DNA from: Parapusillimonas sp013416435 | GTDB taxonomy: Bacteria; Pseudomonadota; Gammaproteobacteria; Burkholderiales; Burkholderiaceae_B | DNA: 64,000 nt | NCBI RefSeq assembly: GCF_052180245.1 | Contig: NZ_CP197474.1 | Span: 124,001-188,000 of the forward strand | Direction of reading: 5' to 3' | In this document: positions 50,767 to 57,841 of the stretch, piece after piece | Numbering within the stretch: the stretch's first letter is position 1 | How the letters are laid out: the number at the start of each line of letters is the position of its first letter | The notes under the pieces: model-generated | Seen by the model: only the letters and a program-made list of their open reading frames with translations | Told to the model about the DNA's origin: nothing | Databases searched by the model: none | Position numbers and translations under genes: made by a program

Positions 50767-51558
50767 CTAGAACACATGTGGGCCGGGAAAGTCGCCAATG
50801 ACGGCATGGTGGCTGACCAGTCCTTGCGGGCTCAGCCAGTGCAATTGATAGCCGGGCGGCTCGAAATTGAATGACAGCTCTGCTTCGTCGCGCAGATCGA
50901 GTCCGATCTGGTGCGCGGTGCCTGGGCAGGTGGACGCCACGGTGCCGCCGACGCGGCAGACGATGCTGCGGTGCAAATGCCCGCAAAGTATGCGCTCGAT
51001 GTTCCGGTAAGGCTCGATCACCTTCGCGAAGGCCTCGCGTCCCTTCAGAAGCCCCAGTTCGTCCATTCTTTTGATACCGGTTTCAAACGGGGGATGATGC
51101 ATGAGGATGAGCGTGGGACGCCCAGGCTGCTCGGCCAGGGTCTGCGCCAGCCATTCCAGGCGGGCTGCGCAGAGCTCGCCTTCGCTGCGCCGGGGCAGCG
51201 TTGTGTCCAGCGCCACGATGCGCAGGGGCCAGGTCTCGATGGTGTATTGCAGGAAGGGCGCTGCATCCCGCATCCAGACGTGTTCGGGGAAATTGGCGCG
51301 CAGGTTCGCGGGGTCGTCGTGATTGCCGGCGATCAGCAGAAAGGGAGTCTTCAGGCGGGCGAGTTCCTGTTTCAGGACCCGGTATTCGTCATGCGAGCCA
51401 TGCTCGGTCAGATCGCCGGTGGCGACGATCAGGTCGGGTCGCGGAAGCAGGGCGTTCAGCGCGTCGACGCAAGCGGCAAGGTGCTGGCGGGCGGAAATAA
51501 GGTGCTCGTATTTGCCGCCCAGTTGGATGTGCAGGTCCGATATTTGCGCGATCAGCAA
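50767..51558 (-). CDS. GpdQ-like metallophosphoesterase (glycerophosphodiesterase)
   Basis: 263 residues of the class III cyclic-nucleotide phosphodiesterase/GpdQ group. Metal ligands are seen in order: ISDLHI (Asp8, His10), LIVATGDLTEHGSHDEY (Asp near 49), LLIAGNHDDPANL (Asn-His near 81-82), LILMHHPPFETG (His near 156) and ILCGHLHRSI (Gly-His-x-His near 195). VASTCPGTAHQ matches the GpdQ end region. It would release glycerol-3-phosphate from glycerophosphodiesters. It is cytosolic (no signal peptide), so it acts after uptake by the Ugp system encoded next in the operon. Confidence 0.87.
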   Translation of the reverse strand: MLIAQISDLHIQLGGKYEHLISARQHLAACVDALNALLPRPDLIVATGDLTEHGSHDEYRVLKQELARLKTPFLLIAGNHDDPANLRANFPEHVWMRDAAPFLQYTIETWPLRIVALDTTLPRRSEGELCAARLEWLAQTLAEQPGRPTLILMHHPPFETGIKRMDELGLLKGREAFAKVIEPYRNIERILCGHLHRSIVCRVGGTVASTCPGTAHQIGLDLRDEAELSFNFEPPGYQLHWLSPQGLVSHHAVIGDFPGPHVF

Positions 51559-51661
51559 AGCGTTGTTCCGAACAGGATTGGTGGAAAACGCTACATATTA
51601 GACATGAAGTATTTCCTGGACATGACAGAGATAACCCTTAGCTGCGCTGCGCAAATATGGC

Positions 51662-51689
51662 GGGGTCAGACCCGAAGGGATCTGACCCC
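51662..51689. repeat. Degenerate palindromic repeat, 28 bp
   Basis: Arms GGGGTCAGACCC and GGATCTGACCCC around GAAG. First of five copies in the phosphodiesterase–leuA gap, which has no gene. Confidence 0.85.
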
Positions 51690-51718
51690 ACAGCGGAAAA
51701 GAGGTGGCAGGGAAGGCT

Positions 51719-51748
51719 GGGGTCAGACCCCGTACGGGGTCTGACCCC
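51719..51748. repeat. 30-bp palindromic repeat, centre GTAC
   Basis: Perfect copy, 57 bp after the first. The spacers on its two sides are clearly related (GAAAAGAGG… and AAAAAGAGG…). Confidence 0.95.
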
Positions 51749-51775
51749 CAACGAAAAAGAGGCGACAGGATAGGC

Positions 51776-51805
51776 GGGGTCAGACCCCCTTCGGGGTCTG
51801 ACCCC
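51776..51805. repeat. 30-bp palindromic repeat, centre CTTC
   Basis: Perfect arms, centre CTTC, again 57 bp from its neighbour. Confidence 0.95.
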
Positions 51806-51815
51806 TGACAAAAAA

Positions 51816-51845
51816 GGGGACAGACCCTGTTCAGGATCTGTCCCC
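51816..51845. repeat. Variant palindromic repeat with compensated arm changes
   Basis: Arms GGGGACAGACCCT and AGGATCTGTCCCC around GTTC. T-to-A in one arm is matched by A-to-T in the other, keeping the stem. Confidence 0.9.
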
Positions 51846-51858
51846 AGTGCGCGGTTGA

Positions 51859-51888
51859 AGGGTCGGACCCCGGATGGGGTCCGACCCT
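51859..51888. repeat. Variant palindromic repeat with compensated arm changes, centre GGAT
   Basis: Arms AGGGTCGGACCCC and GGGGTCCGACCCT. Two positions differ from consensus and both are compensated in the opposite arm. It ends seven bases before the leuA stop codon. Confidence 0.92.
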
Positions 51889-51895
51889 GTTGCAT

Positions 51896-53587
51896 CTAAG
51901 CGGCCAGCGCTTCAGTTTGTTGCGTTGCCGCATGCCGGTTCACGGCGCTCAGGATGGCCAGGAAGGAGGCGGTAACGATGTCGCCATGGATGCCGACGCC
52001 GAAGCCGGTGGGCGAATCGCCCACGCGCAATTCGACATAGCAGGCGGCGCGTGTGTCGGTGCCCGTGCCGATGGCGTGTTCATGGTAGTCCATGATCTTC
52101 ACCTTGTCGTCCACGGCGTCGACGAATGCGGAGATGGCGCCGTCGCCGCGTCCCACCAGGTTGTGGACTTCGCCGTCTTTTTCGAGTTCGACTTCAATCT
52201 CGAATTGCTGGCCGGCCTGGGCCTTGGGATCGCCGGTGATGCGGTGGCGCACCAGCTTCCAGGGACTTTCCTGCTTCAGGTATTCGTCCGAGAAAATGTC
52301 GTAGACCTGGGATGCCGTTACCTCGGCGCCCGTTTCGTCGGTGACGCGCTGGATGGCACGGCTGAATTCGATCTGCAGGCGGCGCGGCAAGGCCAGGCCG
52401 TGTTCCTGTTCGAGCAGGTATGAGACCCCGCCCTTGCCGGATTGGCTGTTGACGCGGATGACGGCGTCGTAGCTGCGGCCCAGGTCGGCCGGGTCGATGG
52501 GAAGGTAAGGCACTTCCCACGGTGCGTCGGCTTCCTGGCAGGCGAAACCCTTTTTGATCGCGTCCTGGTGCGATCCCGAAAATGCCGTGAAGACCAGGTC
52601 GCCGGCGTAGGGATGGCGTGGATGCACGGGAAGCTGATTGCAGTATTCCACGCAACGGCGCACTTCGTCGATGTCGGAGAAATCCAGGCCCGGATGGACG
52701 CCTTGCGTATACAGATTGAGCGCCAGGGTGACCAGGTCGACGTTGCCCGTGCGCTCGCCGTTGCCGAACAGGCAGCCTTCGATGCGGTCGGCGCCGGCCA
52801 TGACGGCCAGTTCGGCGGCGGCGACGGCCGTGCCGCGGTCATTGTGCGGATGCACGCTGAGCACGATGCAATCGCGCTGATCCAGGTTGTTGTGCATCCA
52901 TTCGATCTGGTCGGCGTACATATTGGGCGTGGTGGCTTCAATCGTGGCCGGCAGGTTGTAGATGATCTTGGATTCCGGCGTGGGCTGCCAAACCTGGGTG
53001 ACGGCGTTGCAGACTTCCAGGGCGAACTCGGGCTCCGTCGTGCTGAAGACTTCGGGCGAATACTCGTAGCGCCAGGTGGTTTCCGGATGCTGGGAGGTCA
53101 GTTCCTTGATCAGGCGGGTGCCCGACAGCGCGATGGCCTTGACTTCGTCTTTGCTCATGCCGAACACGATCTTGCGGAATGCGGGAGCGCAGGCGTTGTA
53201 CAAGTGGACGATGGCGTTCTTTGCGCCCGCGGCGGACTCCACCGTGCGGCGGATAAGGTCTTCACGCGATTGAGTCAGCACGATGATGGTGACGTCGTCG
53301 GGGATGCGGTTTTCGTCGACCAGCTTGCGTACGAAATCGAAGTCGGTTTGCGATGCGGACGGAAAACCGACTTCGATTTCCTTGAAGCCGATTTTTACCA
53401 GCTGTTCGAAAAAGCGCAGCTTGCGTTCCACGCTCATGGGTTCGATCAGCGACTGGTTGCCGTCGCGCAGATCGGTGCTCATCCAGATGGGAGGATGGGT
53501 AATGCGCTTGCTGGGCCAGGTACGCTCGGAAAAATCGCGCGTGAACGGAACGAAAGGACGGTATTTGTCGGAAGGATGGTCAATCAT
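51896..53587 (-). CDS. leuA: 2-Isopropylmalate synthase (long, yeast-type)
   Basis: 563 residues. MSTDLRDGNQSLIEPMS near 37 carries the metal-binding Asp and Arg. VLSVHPHNDRGTAVAAAELA near 243 has the His-x-His metal ligands, and GNGERTGNVDLVTLALNLYT follows. A C-terminal leucine-sensing regulatory domain (from about 430) ends the protein. The N-terminal extension SDKYRPFVPFTRDFSERTWP identifies the longer yeast-type form. It catalyses the first step of leucine synthesis from 2-oxoisovalerate and acetyl-CoA. It is a single gene with a 375-bp non-coding 5' side, within which a Leu-codon-rich small ORF lies (53722-53865). Confidence 0.94.
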   Translation of the reverse strand: MIDHPSDKYRPFVPFTRDFSERTWPSKRITHPPIWMSTDLRDGNQSLIEPMSVERKLRFFEQLVKIGFKEIEVGFPSASQTDFDFVRKLVDENRIPDDVTIIVLTQSREDLIRRTVESAAGAKNAIVHLYNACAPAFRKIVFGMSKDEVKAIALSGTRLIKELTSQHPETTWRYEYSPEVFSTTEPEFALEVCNAVTQVWQPTPESKIIYNLPATIEATTPNMYADQIEWMHNNLDQRDCIVLSVHPHNDRGTAVAAAELAVMAGADRIEGCLFGNGERTGNVDLVTLALNLYTQGVHPGLDFSDIDEVRRCVEYCNQLPVHPRHPYAGDLVFTAFSGSHQDAIKKGFACQEADAPWEVPYLPIDPADLGRSYDAVIRVNSQSGKGGVSYLLEQEHGLALPRRLQIEFSRAIQRVTDETGAEVTASQVYDIFSDEYLKQESPWKLVRHRITGDPKAQAGQQFEIEVELEKDGEVHNLVGRGDGAISAFVDAVDDKVKIMDYHEHAIGTGTDTRAACYVELRVGDSPTGFGVGIHGDIVTASFLAILSAVNRHAATQQTEALAA

Positions 53588-53721
53588 GGTGACACCTATG
53601 GGTATGGCTGGGATTGTTTGACTTTACGGCCACCGGAGCCTCAATGACGGGCTCTTGCAAACTATGACGGTGACGAAAACGGGGGATGTGGCGGATTGCG
53701 GCTGCCGAACTGCCACGGACG

Positions 53722-53865
53722 CTAGGCCCGGCAACCGATCGGTAGTAGTAGCGACAGCGAGGAAGGAAGCGAAAGGTGCGCGACGGCGCGGTGAACACGC
53801 AACGCGGGCGACGCAGAGTGGCTGCGTGCTGGAGCGTTGTAGGGGAGGACGTGTTCGGGCTTCAT
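53722..53865 (-). CDS. Possible leuA leader peptide (Leu-rich small ORF)
   Basis: A 47-codon ORF from ATG, ending TAG 135 bp before leuA. Near its end it reads HLSLPSSLSLLLPIGCRA: six Leu in eleven codons, with three consecutive CTA codons (complement of 53743-53751). CTA is very rare in the surrounding GC-rich genes, and runs of rare Leu codons are the hallmark of leucine attenuators. No good ribosome-binding site is visible before the ATG, and no convincing terminator/antiterminator pair or T-run was found after the stop. Overlapping ORFs in other frames exist. Treat as a candidate only. Confidence 0.35.
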   Translation of the reverse strand: MKPEHVLPYNAPARSHSASPALRVHRAVAHLSLPSSLSLLLPIGCRA

Positions 53866-53962
53866 AGTGCGTAGTCAAACATATTTTTTCGGCCAATGCA
53901 AGCGCAGCGGCTGCCGGGTACCGGCATCTTTTCGTGGCACGGCCATGGGTTGGACGAGAGGA

Positions 53963-54529
53963 CTACGGCGTGCCGGCGCGCACGGCTATGGGTTCTGAAG
54001 CAGAGGACAGCAGCGCTTGGTGCCGGCGCGCCAGGGTGATGCGATCGTAGCGGCCGTGGCGCAATTCGTTGTAGGCGCGTTGCAAATCGCCCACACTGAC
54101 CGGCTCGCGGTGATCGTTCCAGGCCCAGCGCAAGACTTCGCGCGCGGGTTCCGACAAGCGGCCGGCCAGCAGCGCGATGGTTTCTTCGCTGACCACTCGT
54201 GCGCGGCTGCGGCGCTGCATGGCCTGGACGAAGCCATACAGAAAATAGGCAATAATAAGCGTGCACAAGGCAACCACCGCCCACCAGAAGAAGGGGTTGT
54301 ACTGTTTCAGCAGGGCGATGGCCTGGCCGCCCAGCGCGTGCAGGCCGCCGTAGTCGATGCCGCGGCCGAACGCCACCAGCCGCTTGAGCAAGTCATACCA
54401 GATCAGGGCCGTAATGATGATGACCGCGGCGCAAATGATTTTTTGGACGGCGGTAAGCTTCAGCAAGGCGTTGCGCATCAGTGCGCGATCCTGGCCGGTG
54501 GGTTGGTGTACTTGGGAGTCTGGTTTCAT
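53963..54529 (-). CDS. Conserved-looking membrane protein of unknown function
   Basis: 188 residues; a second in-frame start at 54478 (MRNALLKLTAVQKIICAAVI) has an AGGA upstream and may be the real one. Two membrane helices: IICAAVIIITALIWYDLL near 32-50 and FFWWAVVALCTLIIAYFLYG near 80-100. A soluble C-terminal part follows, rich in Arg and helical, with EETIALLAGRLSEPAREVLR. No family recognised. It is divergent from rpoN with only 15 bp between the outer starts, so each promoter must overlap the other gene's 5' end. Confidence 0.6.
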   Translation of the reverse strand: MKPDSQVHQPTGQDRALMRNALLKLTAVQKIICAAVIIITALIWYDLLKRLVAFGRGIDYGGLHALGGQAIALLKQYNPFFWWAVVALCTLIIAYFLYGFVQAMQRRSRARVVSEETIALLAGRLSEPAREVLRWAWNDHREPVSVGDLQRAYNELRHGRYDRITLARRHQALLSSASEPIAVRAGTP

Positions 54530-54544
54530 ACAACTATTTTAACT

Positions 54545-55963
54545 ATGCATTCGCGTCAATCTTTAGAGCTACGGCAGCATCAGCAACTGGCGCTGACCCC
54601 GCAATTGCAGCAATCCATAAAGTTCCTGCAGCTGTCCGCCCATGAACTTGAGCTGGAGGTGGCCCAGGCGTTGCTGGACAATCCGATGCTCGAACGTGAG
54701 GAAGAGTATGACATTGTTGGGCCGGATGCGGTAGCGGACGAAGCGCAATCCCTGGACGAGCAATGGATGTCCGTGGAGGGCGGGTCGCGGACATCCGGCA
54801 ATCAGGCCGATGACGAGCCCATGCGGCCCGAGGCGGCCCTGGAAGAAACCCTGCAAGAGCATTTGCAGCAGCAGCTGCGTGTGACGCGCGCCAGCCCGCG
54901 CGATATGGCGCTGGTCTCGATACTGATAGAAGAACTGGACGACAAGGGCTATTTGCCGACATCGCTCGATGACATGCTCGCCTGCCTGCCGCCCGAGCTC
55001 GAGGTCGACCTCGATGAGCTTCACGCCGCGCTGGCACTGCTGCAGTCGTTCGATCCGGCCGGTGTCGGGGCCCGGACGCTGGATGAGTGCCTGTGCCTGC
55101 AGCTGGCGCAGCTGGCACGAAGCCCCGACCATGCCCTGCCCGACGAAGTCTTCCAGCTCGCCCGTGAGATCGCCAAGGCGCATCTGCCGCTGCTGGCGTC
55201 GGGTAACTTAGCCCGGCTCCGGGCCGCGCTGGGCTGCGAACAGGAAATCCTGAAGGCGGCGCACGGCCTGCTCCTGCAGCTGGAGCCCCGGCCCGGCAGG
55301 CATTGGGCCACCAAGCTTGCCGATTACATTACTCCCGATGTGTTGATCAGGAAGGTGCGCAATCGCTGGGTGGCCAGCGTGAATCCCGTCATCATGCCCA
55401 AGCTCAGGGTCAACTCGGTATACCAGGAGATGCTGGACGAGGCGCCGCCGGCGCCGGCCATGCACTCGCAGTTGCAGCAGGCCCAAGGCCTGATCAAGAG
55501 CGTAAACCAGCGCTTCGTCACCATCCTGCGCGTCGCCCAGGCCGTCGTCGACAAGCAGCAGGACTATTTCGAGCGAGGCGTCGGCGCCATGCGGCCGCTA
55601 TTGCTGCGCGACATTGCCCAGGAACTCGATCTGCATGAGTCCACCATCTCCCGGGCGACGAAGCATAAATATGCCCAGACCCCTTGGGGAGTGATCGAAC
55701 TCAGGCGTTTCTTCGGCGCTGCGCTGCAGACCGAAGACGGCGCATCGACTTCCGCGACGGCCGTGCGTTCATTGATCGTGAAGCTGGTCAGCCAGGAGTC
55801 CGGCAAGAAGCCATTGTCGGACAATCAACTGGCGGCGAAACTGGCGGAGCACGGCATTGTCATTGCCCGCCGCACCGTGGCCAAGTACCGCGAAGCCGCC
55901 GGCATAGAGCCGGCCATCCTGCGCAAGGCCAGGGCTGCGCTGGGGGCGCCGCCTGCCGTCTAG
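54545..55963 (+). CDS. rpoN: RNA polymerase sigma-54 factor
   Basis: 472 residues from MHSRQSLELRQHQQLALTPQ. The Gln-rich activator-interacting region I (residues 1-50), an acidic linker (60-105), the core-binding domain, and the C-terminal DNA-binding domain are in order. The RpoN box ARRTVAKYREA is at about 441-451. The open frame runs far upstream, but this ATG begins the canonical N-terminus; no ribosome-binding site is apparent before it. In many proteobacteria rpoN lies between lptB and hpf/ptsN; here it is isolated. Confidence 0.95.
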   Translation: MHSRQSLELRQHQQLALTPQLQQSIKFLQLSAHELELEVAQALLDNPMLEREEEYDIVGPDAVADEAQSLDEQWMSVEGGSRTSGNQADDEPMRPEAALEETLQEHLQQQLRVTRASPRDMALVSILIEELDDKGYLPTSLDDMLACLPPELEVDLDELHAALALLQSFDPAGVGARTLDECLCLQLAQLARSPDHALPDEVFQLAREIAKAHLPLLASGNLARLRAALGCEQEILKAAHGLLLQLEPRPGRHWATKLADYITPDVLIRKVRNRWVASVNPVIMPKLRVNSVYQEMLDEAPPAPAMHSQLQQAQGLIKSVNQRFVTILRVAQAVVDKQQDYFERGVGAMRPLLLRDIAQELDLHESTISRATKHKYAQTPWGVIELRRFFGAALQTEDGASTSATAVRSLIVKLVSQESGKKPLSDNQLAAKLAEHGIVIARRTVAKYREAAGIEPAILRKARAALGAPPAV

Positions 55964-55973
55964 GGCTTACCGT

Positions 55974-56003
55974 GGGGTCAGACCCCGTACGGGGTCTGAC
56001 CCC
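55974..56003. repeat. 30-bp palindromic repeat, centre GTAC
   Basis: Perfect copy 10 bp after the rpoN stop, followed by a partial arm (TTTCTGACCCC) at 56008-56018. Confidence 0.95.
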
Positions 56004-56052
56004 TGAGTTTCTGACCCCTGGTTCTCATGGGCTTGATTTCCATCGAAAATTG

Positions 56053-56071
56053 GATGATAATTGTTCTCATG
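56053..56071 (+). promoter_or_regulatory. bfd: Possible Fur box overlapping the bfd start codon
   Basis: GATGATAATTGTTCTCATG matches 11 of 19 positions of the Fur consensus, with the conserved GAT..AT…AT pattern, and overlaps the ATG of bfd at 56069. Iron-dependent repression of bfd is well established in other proteobacteria. Confidence 0.45.
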
Positions 56072-56350
56072 TTTATTTGTGTCTGTAATGCTATCACCGA
56101 GCGTCAAGTCCAGGCGGCAGTCGCCGGCGGCGCCTCTTCCATGGCAGACCTTCAAGGTCAGCTGGGGGTGGCTGCGTGTTGCGGTTGCTGCGCTGAAACG
56201 GCCGCCGAATACCTTCCTGGCGGGCGCTATGCCGGCCAAGTTACGGTGCACCATAGCGTTGGCGCGGCGTCCGGCGCGGCTGCCAACGATCCGGTCGCCG
56301 TGGAAGTCCGGTTCACGGAAATTGCCTACCGGCGTGCCTGCACGGCCTGA
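56069..56350 (+). CDS. bfd: Bacterioferritin-associated ferredoxin
   Basis: 93 residues. The [2Fe-2S] ligands follow the Bfd pattern: Cys-x-Cys in MFICVCNAITERQVQAAVAG and a C-terminal pair in GVAACCGCCAETAAEYL (Bfd has C-x-x-C here). The usual Bfd is about 64 residues; the extra C-terminal third (from about 62) is Ala/Gly/Val-rich and unrelated. Bfd reduces the haem of bacterioferritin to release stored iron. bfr follows 310 bp downstream on the same strand. A Fur-like site overlaps the start. Confidence 0.82.
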   Translation: MFICVCNAITERQVQAAVAGGASSMADLQGQLGVAACCGCCAETAAEYLPGGRYAGQVTVHHSVGAASGAAANDPVAVEVRFTEIAYRRACTA

Positions 56351-56557
56351 GCCATCATCTTGTAACGCATCGTAGCAATTTTATTGATATGGCTTCCTTG
56401 GCGCAATCGCTTGGAAACCATGTGCCTTTTATCCCGGCTTTTCAGCTACTTATTTCCGTGCGCAACCTGACGACCCGCTAATTTGCAGGACTTGGGTTCA
56501 TGGCCGACGTAAGCGCAGTCATAAGGCTAGTCATTCCCATTATCAATAAATCGCCGC

Positions 56558-56590
56558 AACGCCAGTATTGGCGCGCCTTTTCGTGTTTTC
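56558..56590 (+). terminator. Hairpin with T-rich tail upstream of bfr
   Basis: Stem CGCCA/TGGCG (56560-56564 and 56569-56573, loop GTAT) followed by CGCCTTTTCGTGTTTT. It lies within the 310-bp bfd–bfr gap, where no gene is seen, and could end the bfd transcript. The stem is short. Confidence 0.3.
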
Positions 56591-56660
56591 CGAAGCTGTA
56601 TTTGCCCTGTGCTCGTGGTAGCCTAGTAAATTGATTTATCTTAGCTTCAGGAGTACAGCC

Positions 56661-57131
56661 ATGAAAGGCGACCCTATCGTCATTCAGCATCTGAATGCGC
56701 AACTCAAAAACGAATTGACTGCAATCAACCAGTATTTCTTGCACGCTCGCATGTTGAACCATTGGGGCTTCACCAAGCTGGGCAAGCACGAATACGACGA
56801 GTCCATCGGCGAAATGAAACACGCCGATCGCCTGATCGAACGCATCTTCATGCTCGACGGCCTGCCCAATCTGCAGGACTTGCACAAGCTGCTGATCGGC
56901 GAAGACGTCCCCGAGGTCCTGTCCTGTGACCACCGGCTGGAAGTCGCCGCGCAGGCCACGGTCAAGGAAGCCATGGCGTATTGCGAATCCGTGCGCGACT
57001 ATGTGTCGCGTGATCTGTTCCAGGACATCTTGAACGACACCGAAGAGCACATCGACTGGCTGGAAACGCAGATGGAGCTCGTGCAGCGGGTCGGGCTGCA
57101 GAATTATCTGCAGTCGCAAATGGAAGAATAA
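56661..57131 (+). CDS. bfr: Bacterioferritin
   Basis: 156 residues, the standard size. Ferroxidase and haem ligands are in place: Glu18 in LKNELTAINQYF, Glu51, haem Met52 and His54 in IGEMKHADRL, Glu94 in RLEVAAQATVKEA, and Glu127/His130 in NDTEEHIDWLE. It forms a 24-mer that oxidises and stores iron. AGGAG lies nine bases before the ATG. bfd upstream encodes its reductase partner. A degenerate copy of the 30-bp repeat follows the stop. Confidence 0.95.
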   Translation: MKGDPIVIQHLNAQLKNELTAINQYFLHARMLNHWGFTKLGKHEYDESIGEMKHADRLIERIFMLDGLPNLQDLHKLLIGEDVPEVLSCDHRLEVAAQATVKEAMAYCESVRDYVSRDLFQDILNDTEEHIDWLETQMELVQRVGLQNYLQSQMEE

Positions 57132-57136
57132 GTCCC

Positions 57137-57166
57137 GGGGTCAGACCTCGCACGGGGTCTGACCCA
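57137..57166. repeat. Degenerate 30-bp palindromic repeat, centre GCAC
   Basis: Left arm GGGGTCAGACCTC, right arm GGGGTCTGACCCA, between bfr and the convergent gene at 57182. It is the last copy before the right edge. Confidence 0.88.
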
Positions 57167-57181
57167 GTCGGGCAAACAGCG

Positions 57182-57841
57182 CTAGAACGACTTGGCTGGG
57201 CAGTCGCGTACGCGACCCCAGCCATTATTGGGTTCGCAATATTTGTTGCGCGCGGCCCATGCGCAGCTGGGCCGGTCGAAGAAGCCCAGCGCGCTGCAGG
57301 CCTGCAGCTCCTGGCGCAGGCTGGCCTGCCACTGATTGCCATTCGACCCTTGCGGCGTGACCACGGCCGGTGGCGGCGGAGGGGGCGGCGCGACTTCTAT
57401 GGGCTGCAACGGCATGTTCTGCCCGGCTGGCTGCCCCGCGCCCAGGCCCAGATTGCCTACGTCGGCAATGCCTTGCAGGCCTTGTGCCCCACCCATGAAT
57501 TCCGCAATCTGGCGCGCCTCGTCCATGGTGATCGTGGTGGTGGCGATAGCGATGGATGGATTCGACTTGATTTCTTCGATCGACGCCTCGGAAACTTCCC
57601 AGGAAAAGTGATCGGGCAGCTCGGGCACGCCAAGCTGCCCATTGACCAGCGGCTGCGGCGGCTGGGCCACGTAGGGCAGGCCGTTGGCGTCGAGCACGGG
57701 TACCGAGGAAAGTTCCGGGTGCTCTTCGATGACGGGCGCGGCCGGGCCATGCGCGACCAGCCAGTTACCCAGCTGCAGGCCGCCCCAGGCCGAGGCGCCC
57801 GCCACCAACAATAAAGCCACCAAGATTAAACGCCACGACAT
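57182..57841 (-). CDS. Membrane-anchored hypothetical protein with Cys-rich C-terminus
   Basis: 219 residues from MSWRLILVALLL; the frame extends upstream but this ATG begins a classic uncleaved N-terminal helix (3-21). The periplasmic part contains FSWEVSEASIEEIKSNPSIA, then a proline run (APPPPPPPAVV) near 160. The C-terminus has four Cys (LQACSALGFFDRPSCAWAAR and KYCEPNNGWGRVRDCP), probably two disulfides. The short Cys-rich end is the kind seen in uncharacterised Alcaligenaceae proteins. Function unknown. It stands 108 bp downstream of prfC on the same strand. Confidence 0.65.
   Translation of the reverse strand: MSWRLILVALLLVAGASAWGGLQLGNWLVAHGPAAPVIEEHPELSSVPVLDANGLPYVAQPPQPLVNGQLGVPELPDHFSWEVSEASIEEIKSNPSIAIATTTITMDEARQIAEFMGGAQGLQGIADVGNLGLGAGQPAGQNMPLQPIEVAPPPPPPPAVVTPQGSNGNQWQASLRQELQACSALGFFDRPSCAWAARNKYCEPNNGWGRVRDCPAKSF

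Noticed and set aside
51601..51625. Direct repeat GACATGA…GACATGA upstream of the phosphodiesterase gene as a Pho box
   Set aside because: The spacing (18 bp) and sequence do not fit the 11-bp-period PhoB half-sites; only one CTGTCAT-like half is present.
53624..53896. A 90-codon minus-strand ORF upstream of leuA as a gene
   Set aside because: Arg/Ser/Thr-rich composition without a domain; it overlaps the Leu-rich leader candidate in another frame and has no ribosome-binding site.
3171..57166. The 30-bp repeats as a CRISPR array
   Set aside because: Copies are dispersed over 54 kb, spacers are not of uniform length except in short tandem arrays with homologous spacers, the arms are fully palindromic, and no cas gene is present.
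3171..57166. The 30-bp repeats as classical intrinsic terminators
   Set aside because: The stems are strong but no T-run follows them on either strand in most copies, and some lie inside coding sequence. A weaker 3'-end role remains possible.
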